A stretch of 64,000 bases of DNA from Streptomyces sp. P3 (GTDB lineage: Bacteria > Actinomycetota > Actinomycetes > Streptomycetales > Streptomycetaceae). Below the pieces are notes generated by a model that was not told the DNA's origin, did no database searches, and was given only the letters and a program-made list of their open reading frames with translations. The first letter of the stretch is position 1, and every line of letters starts with the position of its first letter. The position numbers and the translations under genes were made by a program. The DNA lies in assembly GCF_003032475.1 (NCBI RefSeq), contig NZ_CP028369.1:5890001-5954000 (forward strand), in the 5' to 3' direction. This document shows positions 45,408 through 54,681 of the stretch, piece after piece.

Positions 45408-46436
45408 TCAGGACAGCGGCGCTGTCGACTCCCGGATGACCACCCGGCCGCGCACCGTCTCGATCCCCGAGCGCCGCGCGCCGCCGATCGCGAGGAAGAG
45501 GGCGTGCGCGGCCGCCCGCCCCACCTGTTCCAGGTTCATGTCGACGCTGGTCAGCGGCGGGCGCGAAGAGGCGGTCAGGACCTGCCAGTTGTCGAAGCCC
45601 ATCACCGCCACGTCCTCCGGCACCCGGTGACCGCGCTCCCGCAGGACGTCCATGACGCCGCGGGCTATCTGGTCGCTGCCGCACAGCACGGCGTCGAGAT
45701 CCGGATGCCGGTCCAGCAGCAGCGCGGTGGCCGCCCGCCCCCAGCCCTCCGTCCAGGCGCCGAACCGTGGTTCGCCGACCGGCGCGAGACCGGCGTCGGC
45801 CAGCGCGGCCCCGGCGCCCTCGGCCCGCTCCCGCGCCGCGACGTACCCGGGGTCGCCGGTGATGTGCGCGATCCGGGTGCGCCCGCAGGCCAGCAGGTGT
45901 TCCACCGCGGTCCGGCCGGCGTCGACGCTGTCGGGGACGATGGACAGATCCGCCGGATCGTCCGACGGCGCGTAGGCGTAGACCACGGGCACGGGCAGCT
46001 CGCGCCCCAGGGACGGGCGGGGGTCGGTCCGGCTGCCCACCACGATGAGTCCGTCGACGCGGCGTCCCAGGAGCGCCCGGACATGGTGCTGTTCACGGAT
46101 GGCGTCGCCCCGGGCGTCACACAGGAACACGGCGACCTCGCCCGCCCCGAACGCGTCCTCCGCGCCCATCAGGATCGGGATGCTGAAACGGCCCTCGAGG
46201 TCGCTGGTGAGCAGCCCCACGGTGCCCGACCGTCCCACGAGCAGTCCGCGGGCCAGCTGGTTCGGCCGGAAGGCCAGCCGCTCGGCGGCCTCGATCACCC
46301 GCTGCCGGGTCTCGGCGCGCACCTGGCTGCGGCCGTTGAGCGCCTTGGACGCGGTGGCGATGGACACGCCGGCCAGCCGGGCGACGTCACTGAGCGTGGC
46401 GGGGTGCGAACGAGAGGTGCCGGGGGCCGGTGTCAT
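45408..46436 (-). CDS. LacI-family regulator of the arabinoside locus
   Basis: A 342-residue repressor-type protein. The helix-turn-helix is T-L-S-D-V-A-R-L-A-G-V-S-I-A-T-A-S-K-A-L (about residues 13-32), with hinge N-Q-L-A-R-G-L and an effector domain (D-G-L-I-V-V-G-S-R, C-G-S-D-Q-I-A-R-G, M-G-F-D-N-W). It lies between the glycosidase operon (same strand, downstream) and the divergent transporter/GH127 operon; both have the same putative operator. ATG 46436 has GGAGA upstream; an upstream in-frame extension is non-conserved. Effector probably arabinose or a short arabinoside (inference). Confidence 0.92.
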   Translation of the reverse strand: MTPAPGTSRSHPATLSDVARLAGVSIATASKALNGRSQVRAETRQRVIEAAERLAFRPNQLARGLLVGRSGTVGLLTSDLEGRFSIPILMGAEDAFGAGEVAVFLCDARGDAIREQHHVRALLGRRVDGLIVVGSRTDPRPSLGRELPVPVVYAYAPSDDPADLSIVPDSVDAGRTAVEHLLACGRTRIAHITGDPGYVAARERAEGAGAALADAGLAPVGEPRFGAWTEGWGRAATALLLDRHPDLDAVLCGSDQIARGVMDVLRERGHRVPEDVAVMGFDNWQVLTASSRPPLTSVDMNLEQVGRAAAHALFLAIGGARRSGIETVRGRVVIRESTAPLS

Positions 46437-46555
46437 GAGGGTCTCCTGTCGCGCGGCGCGTGAGTAAACCGTACGCGAGTTGTTTCGGCCGGGGCCCGGC
46501 CGGGACGGTTTCACAGGTTTCGGTGGAGCCCGCAATACCGCTTGCTGCAGGGGGA

Positions 46556-46600
46556 TTGACGGGCTGTCAGTCGGGTCCTAGTTTTCAGAAAGCCTTTTCG
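46556..46600 (+). promoter_or_regulatory. Promoter and putative LacI operator of the transporter/GH127 operon
   Basis: TTGACG (46556-46561), exact 17-bp spacer, TAGTTT (46579-46584), then CAGAAAGCCTTTTCGG (46586-46601) over the expected transcription start. The last block matches the one at 45322-45307 in 13 of 16 positions. Confidence 0.78.
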
Positions 46601-46640
46601 GTTCCTTTCCGTTCGAAGAGCCCACACTAGGGGGATCGTC

Positions 46641-47954
46641 ATGGGGAGCACGACCGGACCACGTGGACCCGTCCGCAGACTCACCGTCGGCGTCGTCGCG
46701 TTCCTCGCCACCGCGAGCCTGATCACGGCCTGCGGATCGGGGGACGGCGACTCCGCCGGCGGGTCCGACCGGAGTGCCGACGCCAAGGGCGTCGACGACG
46801 GCGCCACGCTGACCATGTGGACACGGGCGGCGACCCGGCCGCAGAGCGAGGCCCTGGTCAAGGCCTACAACGCCAGTCACAAGAACAAGATCGAGCTGAC
46901 CGTCGTCCCCACCGACGACTACCAGGCCAAGGTGGGTGCGGCGGCCGGCTCCCACGACCTCCCCGACCTCTTCGCCTCCGACGTGGTGTTCGTGCCGAAC
47001 TACACCACCAGCAAGCTCTACGCCGACCTCACCGAGCGCATCGACGCCCTGCCGTTCGCCGCGAGCCTGGCCCAGTCACACATCAAGGCCGGCACGTACG
47101 AGGGCAGGAAGTACGTCGTCCCGCACACGCTGGACCTGTCGGTGCTCTTCTACAACAAGGACCTCTACCGCAAGGCCGGGCTCGACCCGGAGAAGCCGCC
47201 CGCCACCCTCGCCGACTGGGACCGCCAGGCCCGGGCCGTGGACGCGCTCGGCGGCGGAGTCGACGGCACCTTCTTCGGCGGCAACTGCGGCGGCTGCGGC
47301 GTCTTCACCTGGTGGCCGTCCATCTGGGCCGGGGGAGAGGATGTGCTGAACAAGGAGGGCACCGGGGCGAACCTCGACTCCGCCACCGCGAAGAAGGTCT
47401 ACGACACCTACCGCGGATGGGTGAAGGACGACATCGTGGCCCCCGGCGCGCGCGACGAGACCGGCGCCACCTGGACCGGTGTCTTCCCCAAGGGCAAGGT
47501 CGGGGTCATGCCCATGCCGTCGACCACGCTGGGCCTGATGCCCAAGAACCTCGACCTCGGCGTCGCACCCATCCCCGGGCCCGACGGCGGCAAGTCCACC
47601 TTCGTCGGCGGCGACGCCGTCGGCGTCTCGGCCACCAGCAAGAAGGTCGACCAGGCCTGGAACTTCCTCGCCTGGTCACTGGGAGACGAGGCCCAGGTGA
47701 ACGTGGTCGCCGCGCACAAGGACGTCGTGGCCCGCACCGACCTCGCCGCCAACAAGTACTCCGCCGCCGACCCCCGTCTGGTCGCCATCAACCAGTTGGT
47801 CGCGGACGGCCGCACCCCGTACGCCCTGAAGTTCGGACAGACCTTCAACGACCCCAACGGGCCCTGGCTGTCCATGATGCGCGACGCGGTCTTCGGTGAC
47901 GGGGCGTCGCTCGACAAGGACAACAAGGCCGTCACCGCCTCCCTGGCCGACTGA
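46641..47954 (+). CDS. Sugar ABC transporter substrate-binding lipoprotein (arabinoside locus)
   Basis: A 437-residue family-1 binding protein. Lipobox L-I-T-A-C (Cys31) after a Tat-compatible R-R-L-T-V start, then a Gly/Ser/Asp linker; L-T-M-W-T-R-A-A-T-R begins the mature domain and a Cys pair in N-C-G-G-C-G is unusual. It should bind oligosaccharides released by the secreted glycosidases. ATG 46641 follows AGGGGGA. First gene of an operon that continues with two permeases and two arabinofuranosidases. Confidence 0.93.
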   Translation: MGSTTGPRGPVRRLTVGVVAFLATASLITACGSGDGDSAGGSDRSADAKGVDDGATLTMWTRAATRPQSEALVKAYNASHKNKIELTVVPTDDYQAKVGAAAGSHDLPDLFASDVVFVPNYTTSKLYADLTERIDALPFAASLAQSHIKAGTYEGRKYVVPHTLDLSVLFYNKDLYRKAGLDPEKPPATLADWDRQARAVDALGGGVDGTFFGGNCGGCGVFTWWPSIWAGGEDVLNKEGTGANLDSATAKKVYDTYRGWVKDDIVAPGARDETGATWTGVFPKGKVGVMPMPSTTLGLMPKNLDLGVAPIPGPDGGKSTFVGGDAVGVSATSKKVDQAWNFLAWSLGDEAQVNVVAAHKDVVARTDLAANKYSAADPRLVAINQLVADGRTPYALKFGQTFNDPNGPWLSMMRDAVFGDGASLDKDNKAVTASLAD

Positions 47955-48102
47955 TCCGCACGACCTCGCCCGACGCGGTACGACGCGGGCGCACGGCACG
48001 GACGAACGACGCGGGCGCACGGCACGGATGCACGGCACGGACACGCGGCCGGACGCCGTGCTCCCGCACGACCCCTCCCACCGCACACGGCAGAGGAGAG
48101 CC

Positions 48103-49065
48103 ATGCAGGTCAAGGCGCCCGACCGGGCGACCGCCGAGCACCCGCCCCCGACACGGCGCCCAGCCCGCAGCCCCCGCCCCGCCGCCCCGCGCCGGCATTC
48201 CCGAAGGATCCAGGGGCTCGGTTACGCCGCCCCCACGGCCGTCTTCGTCACCGTCTTCTTCCTGCTGCCCCTGGTGCTCGTCGGACAGATGTCCCTCGAC
48301 GAATGGCCGCTGCTCGCGGGGGACCAGGGCGCCAACGCCCCCGAGAACTACACCGACGTCATGGACAGCCCGCTGTTCTGGCCCGCAGTGCGCTTCACCC
48401 TCCTCTACACGGCGGTCGTCACCGTCGTCCTCCTGGGTCTTGCCCTGCTGCTCGCCCTGCTCGTCCAGGAGTCCCGCCCCGGCGCCGGCTTCTTCCGCAC
48501 GGTCTACTTCCTGCCGGGCGCAGTCGGCCTGGCCTCGGCCTCGCTGCTGTTCTGGGGCCTGTACAGCCCCACCACCGGACCGCTCAGCAGCATCCTCGAG
48601 CACCTCGGCCTCGTCGACGACCCGGTGTCCTTCCTCGGCACCCCCACCTCCGCGCTGCTGTCGACGGTCTTCCTCGTCGTCTGGAAGTTCGCCGGCTTCT
48701 ACATGCTGATCCTCCTCGTGGGTCTCCAGCGCATCCCGCACGAGGTGTACGAGGCCGCCCGGATGGACGGCGCGAGCCGCGGCCAGATCTTCCGTTCCAT
48801 CACCCTGCCGCTGCTGCGTCCGTCGCTCGCCCTGTCCCTGCTGCTCTGCGTCACCGGCTCACTGCTGGCCTTCGACCAGTTCTTCGTCCTCACCAAGGGC
48901 GGACCCGACAACAGCACCGTCACCGTCGTGCAGCTCATCTACCGCGAGGCGTTCCAGCGGCTGAACCTCGGCACCGCGGCCGCCCTGTCCATCCTCGTGC
49001 TGGGCGCGCTGCTCCTGCTGAACGCCCTGCAGTTCCGCGGTCTGCGCCGCTCCGACGAGTCATGA
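48103..49065 (+). CDS. Sugar ABC transporter permease, MalF type (arabinoside locus)
   Basis: A 320-residue permease: Pro/Arg-rich cytoplasmic tail (1-35), then six membrane helices. ATPase-contact loop E-A-A-R-M-D-G-A-S-R. ATG 48103 follows AGAGGAGAG exactly. The frame is open to 47896 but upstream codons overlap the binding-protein gene. 148 bp separate it from the binding-protein gene; its stop overlaps the next start (ATGA). Confidence 0.93.
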   Translation: MQVKAPDRATAEHPPPTRRPARSPRPAAPRRHSRRIQGLGYAAPTAVFVTVFFLLPLVLVGQMSLDEWPLLAGDQGANAPENYTDVMDSPLFWPAVRFTLLYTAVVTVVLLGLALLLALLVQESRPGAGFFRTVYFLPGAVGLASASLLFWGLYSPTTGPLSSILEHLGLVDDPVSFLGTPTSALLSTVFLVVWKFAGFYMLILLVGLQRIPHEVYEAARMDGASRGQIFRSITLPLLRPSLALSLLLCVTGSLLAFDQFFVLTKGGPDNSTVTVVQLIYREAFQRLNLGTAAALSILVLGALLLLNALQFRGLRRSDES

Positions 49066-49916
49066 CCCCCGCCTCCTGGAGAAGGGACCCCACGGTGCTC
49101 ACCCGAGCCCTCGGCCGGACGCCCCACTACGTCGTCTCCGCAGGACTGGCCGTCATCTTCCTCTTCCCGCTGGTGTGGAACGCCTGGGCGTCGGTCAGCG
49201 CCCAGCCCGGCACCGCGCAGGAGTCCGGCTACGGCCTCGGCAACTACCGCACGCTGCTCGACTACGACGCCGGACTGTGGCGCTACCTCGGCAACAGCGC
49301 CGTCGTCTCCGTGCTCACCGTCGCCCTGACGCTCGGGGTCTCGCTGCTCGGCGGCTACGCCTTCGCACGCTTCGAGTTCCCGGGCAAGAACCTGCTGTTC
49401 CTGCTGACGCTGGCGATCCTCATGGTCCCGTACGCCACCCTGCTCATCCCGCTCTACGTGCTGCTCGGCAGGCTCCATCTGCAGAACTCGCTGCTCGGAC
49501 TGAGCCTGGTGCTGGCGATGTTCCAACTGCCTTTCGCCACCTTCATGATGCGGATCTCCTTCGAAGCGGTGCCGCGAGAACTGGAGGAGTCCGCCCTCGT
49601 CGACGGCTGCGGCACCGCGGGCGCGCTGCGCCGGGTCCTGCTCCCGGCGGTGCGGCCGGGACTGATCACCGTGGGTCTCTTCGCCTTCCTCGCGGCCTGG
49701 AACGACTTCATCGCACCGCTGATCCTCATTTCCGACAGCCAGAAGGCCCCGCTGCCGCTCGCCGTCGCGAACCTGCGGCAGCAGAGCATGGGCGCCGTCG
49801 ACTACGGCGCCACCGAGGCCGGGGTGGTGGTCCTCGCCGTGCCCTGCCTGCTCCTCTTCCTGCTGCTCCAACGGCACTACGTGCGGGGCTTCATGTCGGG
49901 CGCGCTCAAGGGCTGA
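49062..49916 (+). CDS. Sugar ABC transporter permease, MalG type (arabinoside locus)
   Basis: A 284-residue permease with six helices, beginning 4 bp inside the preceding gene. The EAA loop is partly altered: L-E-E-S-A-L-V-D-G-C-G-T-A-G, keeping the D-G. As with the 2-4 kb operon, no ATPase gene accompanies it, so a shared MsiK-type ATPase is expected. An open frame from 48303 is a shadow in the MalF-type gene. Confidence 0.92.
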   Translation: MTPASWRRDPTVLTRALGRTPHYVVSAGLAVIFLFPLVWNAWASVSAQPGTAQESGYGLGNYRTLLDYDAGLWRYLGNSAVVSVLTVALTLGVSLLGGYAFARFEFPGKNLLFLLTLAILMVPYATLLIPLYVLLGRLHLQNSLLGLSLVLAMFQLPFATFMMRISFEAVPRELEESALVDGCGTAGALRRVLLPAVRPGLITVGLFAFLAAWNDFIAPLILISDSQKAPLPLAVANLRQQSMGAVDYGATEAGVVVLAVPCLLLFLLLQRHYVRGFMSGALKG

Positions 49917-50000
49917 GGCGCCCGCCCGACCGCCCGGACCGCCGCGGAGGCCGGACCGGCCCCGACCGGCGGGACCGCGGGGACCGACCCGGACGGCCGA

Positions 50001-50030
50001 CCGACCCCGACCGACCCCGACCGACCCGGA
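50001..50030 (+). repeat. Short tandem decamer repeat
   Basis: CCGACCCCGA occurs twice in exact tandem followed by CCGACCCGGA, inside a CCGACC-rich spacer between the permease and GH127 genes. Probably slippage-derived; no function seen. Confidence 0.7.
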
Positions 50031-50101
50031 CCCATTCGGACCGACGACCACCTGGACACCCTTGACGGGCAACCGAGAGGACGAACCGAAGGCATGAACT
50101 G

Positions 50102-52192
50102 GTGAGGGAGAACACGACGCGGTCAGCCGTCCTGCCGGTGGCGCCGAGCCGGGGGCGGCTGCGACCGCTGGGTCTCGACGAGGTCAGGATCACCGGGGGC
50201 TTCTGGGCCCGGCGCCGACAGGTCAACGCGACCGCGACAATCGACCACTGCCGCGACTGGATGGAACGCGTCGGCTGGACCGGCAATTTCCGCGCCGCGG
50301 TGGAAGGCCGGATCCACCGGGACCGGCGTGGCCGCGAGTTCGCCGACTCCGACGTCTACAAGCTGATCGAGGCCATGGCCTGGGAGGCCGCCCACGGCTC
50401 CGGCGCCGCCCTCGACGCGCAGATCGCCGCACTCACCGACACCATCGCACCCGCCCAGGAACCGGACGGCTACCTCAACACCGCCTTCGGCCGCCCCGGT
50501 CAACAGCCCCGGTACAGCGACCTCGAGTGGGGCCACGAGCTGTACTGCTACGGGCATCTGATCCAGGCCGGCGTGGCCCAGACCCGGGCCCGCGGTGAGG
50601 GCGAGCTGGCGAAGATCGCCCGGCGCGCCGCCGACCACGTGTGCGCGGCCTTCGGCCCCGGCGGCATCGAACGCGTCTGCGGACACCCGGAGATCGAGAC
50701 GGCCCTGGTGGAACTGGCCCGGGCGACCGGCGAACAGCGCTACCTCGACCAGGCCGCGCTCTTCGTCGACCGTCGCGGCCGGCACACCCTCGCCGAGCCC
50801 GAGTTCGGCCGCGCCTACTACCAGGACGACGTGCCCGTCCGGGAGGCGACCGCGCTGCGCGGCCACGCCGTACGTGCCCTCTACCTCGCGGCCGGCGCCG
50901 TCGACGTGGCGGTGGAGACCGGGGACGACGCCCTGCTCGACTCGGTCGTCCGGCAGTGGGAGGCCGCGGTCGCCCGGCGCACCTACCTGACCGGCGGCAT
51001 GGGCTCCCACCACCGGGACGAGTCCTTCGGCGACGACTTCGTCCTGCCCCCTGACCGCGCCTACTCGGAGACCTGCGCGGCCGTCGCCTCCGTGATGCTC
51101 AACTGGCGGCTGCTGCTGGCCACCGGCGAACCGCGCTACGCCGACCTCGCCGAGCGGACCCTGTTCAACGTGGTGGCGACCTCGCCGTCACAGGACGGCA
51201 GGACCTTCTTCTACGCCAACACCCTGCACCGGCGCCGCCGCGGCACGACACCCGCCGCCGACGCGCAGAGCCCGCGCGCCGAATCGGGCCTGCGCGCCCC
51301 CTGGTTCGCGGTGTCGTGCTGTCCGACCAACGTGGCGCGGACCCTCGCCCTGCTGCCCGCCTATCTGGCGACGGCCGACGACGACGGGGTGCAACTGCAC
51401 CAGTACGCCGACGCCGAGCTCGCCACCTCCCTCTCCGAGGGCCGGGACGTCGCCCTGCACGTGCGCACCGACTACCCGTCCGACGGCAGCGTCACCGTAC
51501 GGATCGACCGCTCGCCGGAGCACCCCTGGACCCTGTCGCTGCGGGTGCCGGCATGGGCGACGGGCGACGCCGCCCGACTGGTCGACCCGGACGGGGTGCG
51601 CCGTGCCGTGACGCCGGGTACGGCCGCCGTCACCCGGCGCTTCCGGCCCGGCGACGAGATACGGCTGGAGCTGCCCGTGGCCCCGCGCTGGATCGCACCC
51701 GACCCCCGCATCGACGCGGTACGCGGCACCGCCGCCGTGCAGCGCGGGCCGCTCGTCTACTGCGCCGAGTCCGTCGACCTCCCGCCGGGCCACGAGGTGG
51801 ACGCCGTCCGGGTGAACCCCTCCGTCCCGCCGCAGGACGGGCCGGACGGCACCGTCGTGGCGGCCGGCGCACTGGTCGCGGCCCCGGACGCACCACCAGG
51901 GGCGCAGGGCGGAAGGTCCGGCGAGCCGGCCGATTCCGCCGCAGACACAGACACACGCGCAGCCGCCGACACGGACGCAGCAGCAGGCGTGGACGCGGAG
52001 GGCGACGGCCGGGCGGTACCGGACGCCGACACACGGTGGCCGTACGCGCCGCTCGACGAGGCCGCCGTGCCGGACGGTGAGCGTGCCGACATCGTCCTCG
52101 TGCCCTATCACTCCTGGGCGAACCGCGGCCCCTCGACGATGCGCGTGTGGCTGCCGACGACGCGACCGCCGACCGAACCCCCCGGCAGATAG
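50102..52192 (+). CDS. GH127 beta-L-arabinofuranosidase (HypBA1-like)
   Basis: A 696-residue enzyme without a signal peptide, so probably cytoplasmic. It belongs to DUF1680/GH127, whose founding member HypBA1 cleaves beta-1,2-linked L-arabinofuranosyl disaccharide from hydroxyproline-rich glycoprotein glycans. The zinc site is intact: S-E-T-C (Glu323, Cys325) and C-C-P-T-N (Cys406, Cys407), matching HypBA1 Glu338/Cys340/Cys417/Cys418. The middle region includes G-H-E-L-Y-C-Y-G-H-L. An Ala/Asp-rich insert (about 600-650) precedes the last strand. Start GTG 50102 has GAAGG 9 bases upstream; an ATG-AAC-TGG-TGA minigene (50094-50105) overlaps the start and could couple initiation. Confidence 0.92.
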   Translation: MRENTTRSAVLPVAPSRGRLRPLGLDEVRITGGFWARRRQVNATATIDHCRDWMERVGWTGNFRAAVEGRIHRDRRGREFADSDVYKLIEAMAWEAAHGSGAALDAQIAALTDTIAPAQEPDGYLNTAFGRPGQQPRYSDLEWGHELYCYGHLIQAGVAQTRARGEGELAKIARRAADHVCAAFGPGGIERVCGHPEIETALVELARATGEQRYLDQAALFVDRRGRHTLAEPEFGRAYYQDDVPVREATALRGHAVRALYLAAGAVDVAVETGDDALLDSVVRQWEAAVARRTYLTGGMGSHHRDESFGDDFVLPPDRAYSETCAAVASVMLNWRLLLATGEPRYADLAERTLFNVVATSPSQDGRTFFYANTLHRRRRGTTPAADAQSPRAESGLRAPWFAVSCCPTNVARTLALLPAYLATADDDGVQLHQYADAELATSLSEGRDVALHVRTDYPSDGSVTVRIDRSPEHPWTLSLRVPAWATGDAARLVDPDGVRRAVTPGTAAVTRRFRPGDEIRLELPVAPRWIAPDPRIDAVRGTAAVQRGPLVYCAESVDLPPGHEVDAVRVNPSVPPQDGPDGTVVAAGALVAAPDAPPGAQGGRSGEPADSAADTDTRAAADTDAAAGVDAEGDGRAVPDADTRWPYAPLDEAAVPDGERADIVLVPYHSWANRGPSTMRVWLPTTRPPTEPPGR

Positions 52193-52373
52193 CCGTGCAC
52201 CGGCCGGGCGCAGCCGTGCGCCGCGGGAAGCGCCGGGCCGGCGCATGGACCCGGGCGCACGGAACGGGCGCCCGCGCCGGCGTGCCGCGCCCGGCCTTCG
52301 GCGACATCCCTCCGACCGTGACATCCCCACTGTCCGACCCGACCACCCACGCCCCCACGATGGGAGTCCGACC

Positions 52374-54560
52374 ATGTCCCAACCCCCCTCTCGCCGCGGT
52401 CTGCTGAGACTGGCCGCCGGGACCGCGGCCGCAGTGCCGCTGCTGCACGCGACGCCCGCGGCGTCCCGTGCCGCCGCCGAGCCGGCCACGGCGACAGCGG
52501 CGTCCCGGGCGTCCGCCGTCCCTGCGGCTCCCGCTGCGGTCGCCGCGCCCGTCCCGCCGACCTGGGCGGTCCAGCCCTTCGCCCTGGACCGGGTGACGCT
52601 CGGCGACGGCGTCTTCCGTCGCAAGCGCGACCTGATGCTCGGCTACGCCAGGTCCTACCCCGCCGACCGGATCCTCGCCGTCTTCCGGGCCAACGCCGGG
52701 CTCGACACCCGCGGCGCCCGGCCGCCGGGCGGCTGGGAGACCTCCGACGGCAATCTGCGCGGCCACTACGGCGGCCACTTCCTCACGCTCGTCGCCCAGG
52801 CGTACGCCGACACCCGCGAGAGCGCGCTGAAGACCAAGCTCGATCACCTGGTGACCGCACTGGGCGAGTGCCAGACGGCGCTGGCCGACCACGGCTCGCC
52901 GAAGCCGAGTCACCCCGGCTATCTGGCGGCCTACCCGGAGACCCAGTTCATCCTGCTCGAGAGCTACACGACCTACCCCACCATCTGGGCCCCCTACTAC
53001 ACCTGCCACAAGATCATGCGCGGGCTGCTCGACGCGCACACCCTGGGCGGGAACGCGCAGGCGCTGACCATCGCCTCGAAGATGGGCGACTGGGTGCACA
53101 GCCGCCTCGGCCGGCTGCCGAAGGCGCAGTTGGAGCGCATGTGGTCGATCTACATAGCAGGCGAGTACGGCGGGATGAACGAGGTGATGGCGGACCTGTA
53201 CGCGCTCACCGGGCGGGCCGAGCACCTCGCAGCCGCCCGCTGCTTCGACAACACCGCGCTCCTGGACGCCTGCGCCGACGGCCGGGACGTCCTGGACGGC
53301 CGGCACGCCAACCAGCACATCCCCCAGTTCACCGGGTACGTACGGCTCTTCGACCACACCGGTGAGGAGGAGTACGCGGCCGCGGCCCGCAACTTCTGGG
53401 GCATGGTCGTGGGTCCGCGCACCTACAGCCAGGGAGGCGCCGGCAAGGGGGAGATCTTCCGGGCCCGGGGGGCGATCGCGGCCACCCTCGGCGACGACAA
53501 CGCCGAGACCTGCGCGACGTACAACATGCTCAAACTGAGCCGTCAGCTGTTCTTCCACGCGCCGGACGCCGCCTACATGGACTACTACGAGCGCGGCCTG
53601 ACCAACCACATCCTGGCCTCCCGCCGGGACGCGAGCAGCACGACCAGCCCGGAGGTCACCTACTTCGTCGGCATGGGCCCGGGGACGGTGCGCCAGTACG
53701 ACAACACCGGTACCTGCTGCGGCGGGACGGGCATGGAGAACCACACCAAGTACCAGGACTCGGTGTACTTCCGCTCGGCCGCCGGCGACGCGCTGTACGT
53801 CAACCTGTACCTCGCCTCGACCCTGCGGTGGCCGGAGCGGGGGCTCGTCCTGGAGCAGACGAGCGCCTACCCGGCGGAGGGCGTCCGCACGCTGACGTTC
53901 CGCGAGGGCGATGGCAGCCTCGACCTGAAGCTCAGGGTCCCGTCCTGGGCCACGGCCGGCTTCACCGTCGCCGTGAACGGGGTCCAGCAGCAGGCGTCGG
54001 CCTCCCCCGGCAGTTACCTCACCCTGCGCAGGAACTGGCGGCGCGGCGACCGGGTCACCGTCTCCGCGCCCTACCGCCTGCGCGTGGAGCGGGCGTCGGA
54101 CGACCCGTCCGTGCAGTCCCTCTTCCACGGGCCGGTGCTGCTGGTCGCGCGGAGCCAGGCGACGGATTTCCGGCAGTTCTCGTTCTACAAGGACTTCACC
54201 CTGCGCGGCGACCTGGCCGACGCGATCCGTCCCGAGGGCCGTCCGCAGTACTTCACCACACACGGTCTGACCCTGGCCCCGTTCCATGTGGCGGACGACG
54301 CCCGCTACCACGCCTACTTCCGGCGCGTGGAGCCGGTCGTCGTCTTCGGCAGGTCCGACTCGGGTGTGCCGAACCGCTCCCGCGGCGACGGCCTGACCTT
54401 CCTCGACGTCCTGTGGCAGCAGGCGCCTTTCGCGACCTCCGCCGCTTTTCTGGCCGCGGTACGCGCCCTGGCCGACGCCTGGCGGGCCGACGGGAGGTTC
54501 ACGGCCGCCGAACGGGACCGCGTCGTCGCCGCCGCCACCGCCGCGAACCTGCGCCGCTGA
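52374..54560 (+). CDS. Secreted DUF1680 beta-L-arabinofuranosidase (GH146-like)
   Basis: A 728-residue exported enzyme with a Tat-type signal (S-R-R-G-L-L-R-L-A-A-G-T-A-A; A-S-R-A region near residue 30). After an Ala/Pro-rich linker the DUF1680 fold begins at F-A-L-D-R-V-T-L-G-D-G. Zinc-cysteine motif A-E-T-C (Glu378, Cys380) and C-C-G-G-T-G-M-E-N-H (Cys448, Cys449), and G-H-Y-G-G-H-F-L-T-L are present; this C-C-G-G-T-G form and secretion suggest GH146 rather than GH127. It would act outside the cell on beta-L-arabinofuranosides, complementing the cytoplasmic GH127. ATG 52374 follows GGGAG; the frame open to 52077 overlaps GH127 in another register. Confidence 0.88.
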   Translation: MSQPPSRRGLLRLAAGTAAAVPLLHATPAASRAAAEPATATAASRASAVPAAPAAVAAPVPPTWAVQPFALDRVTLGDGVFRRKRDLMLGYARSYPADRILAVFRANAGLDTRGARPPGGWETSDGNLRGHYGGHFLTLVAQAYADTRESALKTKLDHLVTALGECQTALADHGSPKPSHPGYLAAYPETQFILLESYTTYPTIWAPYYTCHKIMRGLLDAHTLGGNAQALTIASKMGDWVHSRLGRLPKAQLERMWSIYIAGEYGGMNEVMADLYALTGRAEHLAAARCFDNTALLDACADGRDVLDGRHANQHIPQFTGYVRLFDHTGEEEYAAAARNFWGMVVGPRTYSQGGAGKGEIFRARGAIAATLGDDNAETCATYNMLKLSRQLFFHAPDAAYMDYYERGLTNHILASRRDASSTTSPEVTYFVGMGPGTVRQYDNTGTCCGGTGMENHTKYQDSVYFRSAAGDALYVNLYLASTLRWPERGLVLEQTSAYPAEGVRTLTFREGDGSLDLKLRVPSWATAGFTVAVNGVQQQASASPGSYLTLRRNWRRGDRVTVSAPYRLRVERASDDPSVQSLFHGPVLLVARSQATDFRQFSFYKDFTLRGDLADAIRPEGRPQYFTTHGLTLAPFHVADDARYHAYFRRVEPVVVFGRSDSGVPNRSRGDGLTFLDVLWQQAPFATSAAFLAAVRALADAWRADGRFTAAERDRVVAAATAANLRR

Positions 54561-54681
54561 CGGCACAGCCGCCTGCACCCGGGGAGACGCACGTCACATG
54601 CGGCCTCCGCCGCCGTCCGTCACACGTCGGCGGCGCGAGCCGTCATTGCCGTGTAAGCCCCGACACGGCAAGGAGATCATC

